A stretch of 64,000 bases of DNA from the NCBI GenBank assembly GCA_965249965.1, contig OZ252262.1, positions 372,001-436,000 on the forward strand, read 5' to 3'. A program made the translations under genes and the position numbers. Shown here in pieces: positions 44,057 to 52,568 of this stretch. This DNA comes from HXMU1420-13 sp965249965. GTDB lineage: Bacteria > Bacteroidota > Rhodothermia > Balneolales > Balneolaceae. How positions within the stretch are numbered: position 1 is the first letter of the stretch; each line of letters begins with the position of its first letter. The notes beneath the pieces were generated by a model that did no database searches, was not told where the DNA came from, and saw only the letters and a list, made by a program, of their open reading frames with translations.

Positions 44057-45322
44057 TTAATTTGTCGACCCATGATTAGATAGGAGTAACCCTTCATATT
44101 TTGATAGAAAAAACTGTTTCTCCCTTTTAATATTCGATAAATCCATGGCGACCAAATAATAAGATCTAGCAGTCTCTAAGTTTCCCATTTTGTGATGTAT
44201 TCTAGCTAAGGCTCCCATTAGAATATTAGATCGAGAATTTCCAGCTTGTTCTATATACATCAAAATCGAGAGGCCTTGTTCGTATTCTCCCGATTCACCT
44301 AATGCAATTGCATAATTTAACTTTACCTGAATCGATTCATCCAAAACCAAAAGCATTTTATAATATTGAGATATGTGATTCCAATTCGTTTCTTCAAAAG
44401 ATTTAGCTACACAATGCTCACATGCTATACTTCCTTCAAGATGATATTTTGATAATGATTCACTAATTCTACTATTTCGTAAATGTCTTATACCTTGATT
44501 TATTAAATCCTGATCCCAACCTGTTCTATCCTGATTTTCAAAGGAAATTAATTGGTCATCAGAATCGATTCTGGATTCGAAGCGCGCTATATTAAAGTAC
44601 ATCAATGCAAGCAGAGCATGGGTTTTTCCCTTCTCGAGATCTTTAAAGTCCAGCAACCATTTTGTTAGTTGAATTGCTTCGAATGCAAGATCCTCACGCA
44701 ACAGCAACTCACCCTTAGTTGTCTGATACCCTTCATTAAACATCAGATATAATACATGAAGAACAACATCTAACCTTTTCTGATATTCGTCTGGTTGGAT
44801 TTCGAAGGAGAAGCCCGAATTATTGTGGAAAGAATTCTTAGCCCTATAGATAGCTTTTTTAACTGCAGATTCTTTTAGATGTAATGCTCTTGAGATTTCC
44901 TTATCACCAAATCCGGCTACTATTCTTAAGGTAAGCATGATTTGAGACTTTGTTGACAGAAACGGAGCACAACATACAAAGAGTGCTTTGATCTGCTCTC
45001 TCTTTCTGTTTTCCTCGTCCTTATCTGCTGGAATTGCTTCAATCTTGTGTTCTAGTGCGAAGGTTTTATTTAGTTTTCCATGTCTTGATACTCTTTGTAG
45101 TTCATTAATTAGCTTTCTTTTAGCCACCTTTGTTAGCCAAGCTTCCGGGTTTTCAGGCATTTCTTTCATGCCCCAGTGTTTTAACGCAGCGAAAAAGGTA
45201 TCCTGAATCACATCTTCAATTAATTCATGATGCTCAAAACCAAAAATATTAATCAGAATAGACTGCATCTTCCCCGATTGTTTACGGAAGAGATGCTCCA
45301 TATTACGATCCAGAGTTTCCAT
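44057..45322 (-). CDS. ECF42-type RNA polymerase sigma factor with TPR-like extension
   Basis: A 421-residue sigma factor. Region 2 (about 15-85; HELIEDVIQDTFFAALKHW) and region 4 (about 110-170; MLTLRIVAGFGDKEISRAL, KESAVKKAIYRAKNSF) are followed by a long helical domain (about 185-410). The latter has the ECF42/DUF6596 marks VLYLMFNEGYQTT, ALLALMYFNIARFESR and ENQDRTGWDQ and a TPR-like tail. In ECF42 the extension replaces an anti-sigma factor. The start abuts the stop of a DGPF-domain gene, the standard partner. It is the next gene upstream of the motor operon, 214 bases away. Confidence 0.92.
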   Translation of the reverse strand: METLDRNMEHLFRKQSGKMQSILINIFGFEHHELIEDVIQDTFFAALKHWGMKEMPENPEAWLTKVAKRKLINELQRVSRHGKLNKTFALEHKIEAIPADKDEENRKREQIKALFVCCAPFLSTKSQIMLTLRIVAGFGDKEISRALHLKESAVKKAIYRAKNSFHNNSGFSFEIQPDEYQKRLDVVLHVLYLMFNEGYQTTKGELLLREDLAFEAIQLTKWLLDFKDLEKGKTHALLALMYFNIARFESRIDSDDQLISFENQDRTGWDQDLINQGIRHLRNSRISESLSKYHLEGSIACEHCVAKSFEETNWNHISQYYKMLLVLDESIQVKLNYAIALGESGEYEQGLSILMYIEQAGNSRSNILMGALARIHHKMGNLETARSYYLVAMDLSNIKREKQFFLSKYEGLLLSNHGSTN

Positions 45323-45664
45323 CTACATTTCGATATGCATAACCGGCCGAACTTCTATGGATCCGCCAAGCCTCAAAATCGGGCACCCTTTTGATAATTC
45401 TGTGGCATGCTCAAGCGTATTCGCAGAAATAATGTAAAAACCACTTACCAATTCTTTCGATTCTATGAACGGCCCATCCGTTGTTATTTTATTTTTTCCT
45501 TTTATTGTTTTTGCACTTCCTTCCAAGGGTTCACCTGAGTGGTAATGCTGCCCCAATTCCATTATCCAATTTCTGTGTGCCTCTATTTCTTTTTGATATT
45601 CTTCCGGAGTCATTGAATTATAACTTTCAGCCGATTCGAATAAAATTAACATGTATTTTTTCAT
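45323..45664 (-). CDS. YCII/DGPF-domain protein, ECF42 partner
   Basis: A 113-residue protein with the YCII-related fold and the name-giving motif TDGPFIESKELVSGFYII. I start it at the ATG at 45664 (MKKYMLILFES), because the family begins there; a further in-frame ATG 120 bases upstream reads through the divergent promoter region and looks noncoding. It directly precedes the ECF42 sigma gene with no gap. The role of DGPF proteins is unclear; they are thought to be part of the regulon or a signal enzyme. Confidence 0.88.
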   Translation of the reverse strand: MKKYMLILFESAESYNSMTPEEYQKEIEAHRNWIMELGQHYHSGEPLEGSAKTIKGKNKITTDGPFIESKELVSGFYIISANTLEHATELSKGCPILRLGGSIEVRPVMHIEM

Positions 45665-45751
45665 CTTCTTATGTGTTTGTTTGAAATTGTACACCTGTAT
45701 TACAAATAACCACCACCGTTTGGGACAACACATTAAATCAACCAATTTGAT

Positions 45752-46171
45752 ATGACTATTACAACAGCAGTAAATCCCGATCATAAAGAAGTAGATGTAC
45801 TACGCGCTGCTCTTAGGGCATATAATCAATCTGAAGCAGGGCCTTTTAACTATGAATCACTTTACGTCACTTCAAAGAACGAAGCTGGAGAATTAATTGG
45901 AGGAGCATACGGGAACATAGCGTGGCAATGGTTATATATTGATTTGCTATGGGTTCACCCGGACTATCGGGCAAATGGATTAGGAACAGCTCTTATGCAA
46001 CAGATAGAAAGAGAAGCTATTCAAAGAGAAATTCACTCATTTCATTTGAGTACAGCTAGTTTTCAGGCGCCAATATTCTATCAAAAACTAGGGTACCAAA
46101 TTTGTGGCGAGATTGAGGATTTACCACCGGGATATAAAACATATTTTTTAAAAAAACAGCTTAATCGGTAA
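45752..46171 (+). CDS. GNAT family N-acetyltransferase
   Basis: A 139-residue acetyltransferase. LYIDLLWVHPDYRANGLGTA contains the acetyl-CoA binding motif (R-x-N-G-L-G). The C-terminal FYQKLGYQICGEIEDLPPGY is the usual GNAT beta6-beta7 region. The substrate cannot be deduced. It is divergent from the DGPF gene, with 87 bases between starts, and its end overlaps the convergent hybrid kinase by 11 bases. Confidence 0.9.
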   Translation: MTITTAVNPDHKEVDVLRAALRAYNQSEAGPFNYESLYVTSKNEAGELIGGAYGNIAWQWLYIDLLWVHPDYRANGLGTALMQQIEREAIQREIHSFHLSTASFQAPIFYQKLGYQICGEIEDLPPGYKTYFLKKQLNR

Positions 46172-47996
46172 TAAGAGCAGCAATTTTTTGCTGTAGCTCA
46201 CCCGGATTAAATGGCTTTGTTACAAAGTCATTCATGCCGCTAGCATATACTTCTTCCTTTACTTCTTTTAGAGCAGCGGCTGTAAGTGCAATGATGGGTA
46301 TATCTCTTTTTCTAGGTTCAGCCAACTTTCGGATTCGAGTAGTTGCCTCATATCCGTCCATTACCGGCATTTGCAAATCCATCAGAATTAGATCGAAATC
46401 TTCATTCTGGAGCCTCTCAATTGCTTCCTGACCATTTTCTACAATAGTAAGCTGAATTTCCCAGCGTTCTAGAAAGCGAAGCATCACTTTTTGATTTACT
46501 ACGTTATCCTCTGCAAGTAAGATGTGCTTGCCTCGAATTCTTGCTTCATCAGATTGTACATCCTCTGATACAACCTCAATTAATGCTTCTGGATCACCTT
46601 TTTCGAAAGAAAGGTCAACAAAAAATGTAGTGCCTTTATCAATCTCAGTTTCAAGTTGAAGTGTACCACCTTGTAATTCAGTCAACTGTTTACTGATACT
46701 TAGCCCAAGCCCGGTGCCCCCATATAATCTTTTTGTACTTCCACTTGCTTGGGTAAAGCTTTCAAAAATGGTTTCCACACGATCTTCTGGAATTCCAATA
46801 CCGGTATCGCGTACAATAAACTGAACTGATACATTTTCCTCGCTTTCAGAAACTTGTTTTACAGAAAGTTCAACAAAGCCACTTTCGGTAAACTTAACTG
46901 CATTACTCAATAAATTATTAATAATTTGTGTGAGTCGAGCCGGGTCACCAATTAATACATTGTGAATCTCTTCGTCAATTGAGCTTCTTAGTTCAATTTC
47001 TTTTTCTGAAGCTTGTGCTTTAAACGTTTCTATGATTGTACCTACCAGGCTTTGTAAATCAAATTCTGTACGTTCAAATTCTAATCTACCTGCTTCAATT
47101 TTTGAAAAGTCCAACACATCATCGATTAACGTTAGCAGAGTTTTTCCTGAAAAATTTAAAATATTGAGTGGTTCCAGCTGATCTTTTCTTGGTTGATCTT
47201 TTTGCAGTAGATGCGTCATCCCCATAATAGCGTTCATGGGAGTTCTGATTTCATGACTCATCGTAGCAAGGAACTCAGACTTAGCTTTCGTACTCTGCTC
47301 GAGTTGAATGCGAGTGTCTTCCAATTCAGAAATGTATCTTTCTAATTTCTCTTGATTAACACTGAGCTCTTTATTCAATTCAATTTCTTTTTCGAGCAAT
47401 TCGATAGTTTTATTCTCTGCACTTTCTTTGTACTCAGAAAAGGTGTTGAAAATTAACCAAGTGGTTACAAATGCGGCCGTAAGCACACTCCATCTAATAA
47501 TTGAGAAGCCATCTTCAGAAATGTACACCTGATCGAAAATGATATAGTCAAGTACGAAATATGAGAGGATGGAAAAGATAATAGAAATATTTCTAAGTAC
47601 GAGTCTTTTGGCATCAAACAATAAAATAGAAAGCCCCATTGTGGGAATAAAAAATGCTTGTATAAGAGCTTCGCTCCCAAAAACAGAGCTTAATATGATG
47701 ATTCCAATATCGATGTAAACTATCTGCAGTACTTTCGCAGTATTTACATATCCCTGACGGGCTAATACCGGGATTAAACCAAATGCTAACGCCTCAGAGA
47801 GAAAAAACCAAGTAAGTGATACGCTATCATTAAAGTAAAATGGAATCAGAAAAAGAACACAGACCAATAAAAGGAATACTGAAACTCTATTTAGAATCTT
47901 AATTCCTGGCTGAAGAATTTCATCAAACGGTGAATTTAAAAACTCCTGTTCTTTTTGAAATGTATTAAGTCCAGTAAGTGAAAACTTTTGATCCAT
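46161..47996 (-). CDS. Hybrid sensor histidine kinase/response regulator
   Basis: A 611-residue membrane kinase. Six hydrophobic segments (about 35-55, 60-80, 88-107, 111-130, 135-153 and 168-186) form an N-terminal sensor with no large external domain. A coiled coil (190-240) leads to HisKA with His248 in FLATMSHEIRTPMNAIMG, then a HATPase (LLSNAVKF, RDTGIGIPED, GGTGLGLSIS). A C-terminal receiver (about 489-611) has Asp540 in LILMDLQMPVMDG and Lys594 in FVTKPFN. No output gene is adjacent. The signal is unknown. Confidence 0.93.
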   Translation of the reverse strand: MDQKFSLTGLNTFQKEQEFLNSPFDEILQPGIKILNRVSVFLLLVCVLFLIPFYFNDSVSLTWFFLSEALAFGLIPVLARQGYVNTAKVLQIVYIDIGIIILSSVFGSEALIQAFFIPTMGLSILLFDAKRLVLRNISIIFSILSYFVLDYIIFDQVYISEDGFSIIRWSVLTAAFVTTWLIFNTFSEYKESAENKTIELLEKEIELNKELSVNQEKLERYISELEDTRIQLEQSTKAKSEFLATMSHEIRTPMNAIMGMTHLLQKDQPRKDQLEPLNILNFSGKTLLTLIDDVLDFSKIEAGRLEFERTEFDLQSLVGTIIETFKAQASEKEIELRSSIDEEIHNVLIGDPARLTQIINNLLSNAVKFTESGFVELSVKQVSESEENVSVQFIVRDTGIGIPEDRVETIFESFTQASGSTKRLYGGTGLGLSISKQLTELQGGTLQLETEIDKGTTFFVDLSFEKGDPEALIEVVSEDVQSDEARIRGKHILLAEDNVVNQKVMLRFLERWEIQLTIVENGQEAIERLQNEDFDLILMDLQMPVMDGYEATTRIRKLAEPRKRDIPIIALTAAALKEVKEEVYASGMNDFVTKPFNPGELQQKIAALITD

Positions 47997-48036
47997 ATCT
48001 ACTCTATGGATAAGAAATTTAATTCATTGAGACAAC

Positions 48037-48462
48037 TTATGCTGTCAGTTTAGATTTATAGGCCATGGCATAAATTTTCATTTGTTTTACCATACTAGCT
48101 AATCCATTTGCCCTTGTTGGCGATAAATGTTCGGCTAGTCCGATTTTTTTAAGAAAATCAGGGTTATGCTTTAAAATATCATCCGGTGATTGATTGGAAT
48201 AAACACGGATCATTAATGCTACCAATCCTTTCGTTATAGCTGCATCACTATCTGCTTTGAACACCAATTTTTCGTTCTCAAGGTCTGCGGTAAGCCAGAC
48301 CTGACTTTGGCATCCTTTTACTAAATGCTCTTCTTTATGGTCTTCCTGTGGCAGTTCTTCTAACTTACCACCTAGTTTAATGATGTATTTATATTTTTCT
48401 GTCCAATCTTCGAACAAACTAAATTCTTTAATAATCCTGTCTTGTATATCCTGAATATTCAT
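48037..48462 (-). CDS. sufE: SufE family cysteine desulfuration protein
   Basis: A 141-residue protein that accepts sulfur from SufS and passes it to the Fe-S assembly scaffold. The active Cys51 sits in HLVKGCQSQVW, at the same residue number as in E. coli SufE when the ATG at 48462 (MNIQDIQDRI) is used. An in-frame ATG 39 bases upstream gives a hydrophobic non-family extension and is less likely. The remaining suf genes are not in the window. A terminator lies just upstream and separates it from the PAS gene. Confidence 0.93.
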   Translation of the reverse strand: MNIQDIQDRIIKEFSLFEDWTEKYKYIIKLGGKLEELPQEDHKEEHLVKGCQSQVWLTADLENEKLVFKADSDAAITKGLVALMIRVYSNQSPDDILKHNPDFLKKIGLAEHLSPTRANGLASMVKQMKIYAMAYKSKLTA

Positions 48463-48499
48463 AAATAAAATAATAGGCAGATTATATGTTCTTACAAAC

Positions 48500-48528
48500 A
48501 AAAAAAGCCTACATGAGTAGGCTTTAAG
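48500..48528 (-). terminator. Rho-independent terminator of the PAS gene
   Basis: Read on the minus strand, AAAGCCTAC pairs with GTAGGCTTT around a TCAT loop and is followed by a T-run. It lies about 25 bases after the PAS gene stop. Confidence 0.82.
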
Positions 48529-48548
48529 AGTAAAAACTTAGTGAAAAA

Positions 48549-49430
48549 TTACGACTCTTTGAGCTCTAGTTTCACAACAGACCTGACGGATTCAACTTTT
48601 GAACCGGTTTCATCCATAATGGGCTTGAACGATTGAATCATATCAACGTATTCACCCTCAGAAGTTTTATAGCGGCATGTTTCTGCCGAAGCTTCTCCAT
48701 CAAAGGCCTTACTTAATGCAGATTTGATTAAATCAAGATCATCTGCATGAAGCACTGCTTTTAAACCACCAATAAAATACGTGTCTTTTTCTAGACCGGT
48801 AATTTCTTCGAACGCTTCAGTAACAAAGTTACATTCAATAGAACCATCTATCTCAGATAACCCAAACTTAACTGTGAATTCCTCTCTGCGTTTTAACAAC
48901 TCATCAAAGTCTGTGTTAAAGATAGCTTTTGCTGTTTCTTTCTTTTCAGTTACATCCCGCTGGTACGATACCCAATGTGTTACTTCACCTTCGGCATTGT
49001 AGAGTGGGTGGATATCCCATTGGTTGATAAATTCAGTGCCGTCTTTTCGATAATTGATGGTGTGGCCAAAAAATGCTTGCCCTTCAATTAATCTTCTTTT
49101 TAATCGATCTAGAATTGCCCGATCCGTTTTTGGACCTTGCAGCATTCTTGGGGTATTACCAATAGCTTCTTCTTTGGTATAACCGGTCATTCTTGTAAAA
49201 CCATCATTCACATAAACTATGCGCGGACCAGGTTTTTCCAAATTCAATTCAGTGATTAAAATAGAATCATAGTCATTTCGAATAGCACTCTCTAATAATT
49301 CTACGTGATGTGAAGCCTGGTTATACTTTTCAAATAAATTGCTGAAAATTTCTTCCAACGTGTTATAAGAATCAACATCTTTGGCTAGCTTATTAAGCTG
49401 CTCAACTATCTGTTTTTCTTCGTTACTCAT
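48549..49430 (-). CDS. Two-PAS-domain sensory protein without output domain
   Basis: A 293-residue soluble protein. A helical N-terminus (1-45) is followed by PAS 1 (about 48-160; IVYVNDGFTRMTGYTKEEAI, then GNTPRMLQGPKTD) and PAS 2 (about 175-290). PAS 1 is LOV-like in sequence, but the photoactive Cys of the GxNCRFLQ motif is absent (NTPRMLQ). No kinase, cyclase or DNA-binding part follows, so it must act through a partner. It is flanked by its own terminator. Confidence 0.85.
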   Translation of the reverse strand: MSNEEKQIVEQLNKLAKDVDSYNTLEEIFSNLFEKYNQASHHVELLESAIRNDYDSILITELNLEKPGPRIVYVNDGFTRMTGYTKEEAIGNTPRMLQGPKTDRAILDRLKRRLIEGQAFFGHTINYRKDGTEFINQWDIHPLYNAEGEVTHWVSYQRDVTEKKETAKAIFNTDFDELLKRREEFTVKFGLSEIDGSIECNFVTEAFEEITGLEKDTYFIGGLKAVLHADDLDLIKSALSKAFDGEASAETCRYKTSEGEYVDMIQSFKPIMDETGSKVESVRSVVKLELKES

Positions 49431-49537
49431 ACGTTAACTTAATTAGTAATCCTTTTGCATTATCATAGTTAAACTTAGATGATGTACTTATCATTCCAAA
49501 ATACCATCTTTTTTTTGGCATATATTTTACTACTCAT

Positions 49538-50275
49538 ATGAAGCTTCTCAAATTTTTTATTGCCTGTTTATTTTTATTAAGCGGATGCTCTTTATTTCGA
49601 AAACCCATCAAAATATACCAACCTGAAATGGTAACTATTCCCGGGGGAACCTATGTAGTTGGGGACTTTTATGAAGAATCCAATTCAGATGCTTTACCAA
49701 GACACGAAGTTGAGATAGAGACTTTCCTTTTAGGGAAATACGAAGTGACTTTTGAGCAATACGATCAATTTGCCATAAATGAAGGTTATCGCCTTCCTGA
49801 TGACGGTGGATATGGACGAAAAAACCGTGCTGTTGTTGATGTTACCTGGGATGAAGCGCTGGCTTTTTGTAAGAGTCTTGGTTACAGGTTACCTACAGAG
49901 ATTGAATGGGAATATGCAGCCCGTTCACTAGGGAAAAATCATGTAATTGCCGGAACTACTTCATTTGATTCACTGAAACAATTTGCTGTTGTGCGAAGCT
50001 CTGGTATTAATTTTAGTTTCTTTGTAGGCTCACGCGAACCCAACGAACTTGGTCTTTACGATATGAGTGGCAATGTTTTTGAGTGGATTGGTGAGTTTTA
50101 TCAATTTTATAGCCAACCTGATTTTATCCACGACAATGAAGCTGATGGTATACGGATAATACGAGGTGGCAGCTTTGGAGAAGAAGAAATGGCAACCAGA
50201 ACTTATTGGCGAGTTGGAACTCTACACGATGTTAAAGCAACCGATATTGGATTTAGATGTGCTAAAACTATCTAA
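49538..50275 (+). CDS. Formylglycine-generating-enzyme-like (SUMF1 domain) lipoprotein
   Basis: A 245-residue predicted lipoprotein (lipobox LLSGC at about 14-18). The SUMF1/FGE-sulfatase fold spans about 32-243: MVTIPGGTYVVGDFYEESNS, LGKYEVTFEQYDQFA, GYRLPTEIEWEYAARSLG, MSGNVFEWIGEF and RIIRGGSFG. Related proteins act in gliding or secretion (GldJ/GldK type) or as surface enzymes; true FGE catalytic cysteines are not obvious here. No sulfatase is adjacent. It is followed by a strong terminator. Confidence 0.85.
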   Translation: MKLLKFFIACLFLLSGCSLFRKPIKIYQPEMVTIPGGTYVVGDFYEESNSDALPRHEVEIETFLLGKYEVTFEQYDQFAINEGYRLPDDGGYGRKNRAVVDVTWDEALAFCKSLGYRLPTEIEWEYAARSLGKNHVIAGTTSFDSLKQFAVVRSSGINFSFFVGSREPNELGLYDMSGNVFEWIGEFYQFYSQPDFIHDNEADGIRIIRGGSFGEEEMATRTYWRVGTLHDVKATDIGFRCAKTI

Positions 50276-50280
50276 AATAA

Positions 50281-50307
50281 AAAAGGGGGGCCTAAACCCC
50301 CCTTTCC
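50281..50307. terminator. Bidirectional terminator between convergent genes
   Basis: AAAGGGGGG and CCCCCCTTT form a perfect GC-rich stem around CCTAAA. It lies between the SUMF1 lipoprotein gene and the acyl-CoA dehydrogenase gene. Confidence 0.85.
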
Positions 50308-50315
50308 TCACTCAC

Positions 50316-51479
50316 TCATCGAAGTAGCAACTTAGCAATTGTGCTTAGCTGCATGTTCGTTGTACCCTCGTAAATCTTACCGATCTTTGCATCACGGTAA
50401 AATTTCTCAACAGGATATTCTTTAACGTAGCCATTTCCACCAAATAAATCGATGGCCATAGAACTAACACGTTCTGCCACTTCCGACGAATAAAATTTCG
50501 CCATTGCAGCTTCTTTTAAAAATGCCTGGCCTGCCATTTTCATTCTGGCCGCATTGTAAACCAACAGGCGTGCTGTTTCAATATCAGTAGCCATTCTCGC
50601 CAATTGAAATTGAACTCCTTGAAATTCACTTAAGGTCTTCCCGAATTGCTTTCTTTGTTTGATATAATCCAACGCTGCATCGAATGCACCTTGAGCAATT
50701 CCTACCATTTGTGCGCCAATTCCAATTCGCCCTTCATTCAGTGTTTCGATTGCGACTTTGTACCCTTTTCCATACTCACCAAGTATGTTGTCTTTGGGCA
50801 CCTTGCAATCTTCAAGTAAAATCTCACAGGTCGAGCTTGCACGAATCCCCATTTTGTCTTCTTTCTTAGATACAGAGAATCCCTCAAAACCGCGTTCAAC
50901 AACGAATGCTGTTATTCCTTTATAGCCTAATTCTGGATTAACATTGGCAAAAACCAGGAATATATCAGCCTCATTCGCATTTGTAATCCATAACTTTGCG
51001 CCATTTAAAACAAAATGATCGTCCATTTCTTTAGCCGAACATTTCAATGCAAAGGCATCACTTCCGGAACCGGCTTCAGACAAACAATAAGCACCTACTT
51101 TCTCGGTTGCTAATTGTGGTAAATATTTTTCTTTCAGATATTCAGAGGCGTAATTAACAAAAGCATTATTCACTAATGTATTTTGTACGTCCATAAAAAC
51201 ACCTGCAGAGGCATCCACACGAGATATCTGCTCAATGGCAACGATGCTCATCATGAATGTTCCGCCAGCTCCACCATACTGTTCAGGGATATCAATACCC
51301 ATTAATCCCATTTCAAAAAATTCTTTAATCAGTCCAGTATTTAATTTTGCCTCGGCATCCATTTCATGCACTAATGGCCCAATTGAACTTTTGGCAAAGT
51401 CTGCGGCAGCATCTCTCAACATTTGCTCATCTTCTGTGAGCTGTGTTAATGGTGGAATAGCGTTTTCTATTTGATTCAT
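50316..51479 (-). CDS. Acyl-CoA dehydrogenase
   Basis: A 387-residue flavoenzyme that oxidises an acyl-CoA to the enoyl-CoA. Family blocks are YCLSEAGSGSDAFALKCSA, LWITNANEADIFLVFAN, QYGGAGGTFMMSIVAIEQIS, RKQFGKTLSEFQGVQFQLA and the C-terminal KIGKIYEGTTNMQLSTIAK, which carries the usual catalytic Glu position of short/branched-chain enzymes. It lies upstream of a terminator and 120 bases downstream of the MeaB/methylmalonyl-CoA mutase pair, which fits branched-chain amino acid or propionate breakdown. Chain-length preference cannot be fixed. Confidence 0.92.
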   Translation of the reverse strand: MNQIENAIPPLTQLTEDEQMLRDAAADFAKSSIGPLVHEMDAEAKLNTGLIKEFFEMGLMGIDIPEQYGGAGGTFMMSIVAIEQISRVDASAGVFMDVQNTLVNNAFVNYASEYLKEKYLPQLATEKVGAYCLSEAGSGSDAFALKCSAKEMDDHFVLNGAKLWITNANEADIFLVFANVNPELGYKGITAFVVERGFEGFSVSKKEDKMGIRASSTCEILLEDCKVPKDNILGEYGKGYKVAIETLNEGRIGIGAQMVGIAQGAFDAALDYIKQRKQFGKTLSEFQGVQFQLARMATDIETARLLVYNAARMKMAGQAFLKEAAMAKFYSSEVAERVSSMAIDLFGGNGYVKEYPVEKFYRDAKIGKIYEGTTNMQLSTIAKLLLR

Positions 51480-51599
51480 TACTAAATTAAAATCTTCTCT
51501 ATTTTTTTAGCGAAGCGAATATACAATTGTAAGCGCTTTTTTACTATTAAAATGTACGGTTCTGGAAAATTAAATTCCTAAATAATTCAATATTTAGTT

Positions 51600-52568
51600 T
51601 CACTTTTTTATGAAAGTGATAAGCTGTTGCGCTGCATCAGATGGGCTTAATTTTCCAACCTCTATCAATGTTTTTAATTCGCTGATCTTGGAACTGTGAT
51701 GTTCGTTCTTCCAAATATTTCGAATGAGTTCATCTTCAACAAGTCTTTTAAACCAGTCTAAATCCTGAGATTGTCGATTTGCACCGAATATCTTCTTTGA
51801 GCGTAATTTATCTTTAAACAGTGTTATCGCATCCCATACATCTACAATTCCTTTGTTATGAAGTGCACTCATCGTTAGAATCGAAACCTCAATATCCTGA
51901 TATTTTGGAATCAGCATATGAAACGCATGCTGATATTCTGACTTTGCCATTTCAGCAAGTTTCTGCAAATCACCATCCGCTTTGTTGATCACTAAAATAT
52001 CTGTGATCTCCAAAATTCCTCGCTTGATCCCTTGCAAAGAATCTCCGGTACCAGGCATCATCAATACCAAAAAGCAGTCTACCATGGAAGCAACTTCAAA
52101 CTCGCTTTGCCCCACACCCACCGTTTCAACTAAAATGATATCATAGCCTGCAGCTTCGCATAACCGAATCGACTCCCTTGTACGCTTCGCCACGCCACCT
52201 AGAGTTCCTGCTGTAGGTGACGGCCGGATAAAGGCTTCTTCTTTTGATGAAAGAGTCTCCATTCGGGTTTTATCACCAAGAATACTACCACCTGAAGTTG
52301 GGCTGCTTGGGTCAACAGCAAGCACTGCAACCCGATGGCCTTGGTTTATAAGGTGATTTCCAAGAGCTTCAATAAACGTGCTTTTTCCAACCCCCGGCAC
52401 TCCGGATATTCCAACGCGAAGGCTATCTGGATTTTTCGGAAGAGCGCTAATAAGTTCTGCAGACTTTTTCTGATCTTCGACTCTGCTACTTTCCACCAAT
52501 GTGATGGCCTTAGCCAGAAATCGGCGTTTACCAGATTGAAGCCCTTTGCTTAGCTCTTCTATGGTCAT
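51600..52568 (-). CDS. meaB: MeaB/ArgK GTPase, methylmalonyl-CoA mutase chaperone
   Basis: A 322-residue G3E-type GTPase that protects methylmalonyl-CoA mutase and gates cobalamin loading. Walker A is GISGVPGVGKSTFIEALG. LAVDPSSPTSGGSILGDKTR, LVETVGVGQSEFEV and VINKADGDL are the other GTPase motifs. The start overlaps the mutase stop by 4 bases (ATGA), the normal pairing. Confidence 0.96.
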   Translation of the reverse strand: MTIEELSKGLQSGKRRFLAKAITLVESSRVEDQKKSAELISALPKNPDSLRVGISGVPGVGKSTFIEALGNHLINQGHRVAVLAVDPSSPTSGGSILGDKTRMETLSSKEEAFIRPSPTAGTLGGVAKRTRESIRLCEAAGYDIILVETVGVGQSEFEVASMVDCFLVLMMPGTGDSLQGIKRGILEITDILVINKADGDLQKLAEMAKSEYQHAFHMLIPKYQDIEVSILTMSALHNKGIVDVWDAITLFKDKLRSKKIFGANRQSQDLDWFKRLVEDELIRNIWKNEHHSSKISELKTLIEVGKLSPSDAAQQLITFIKK

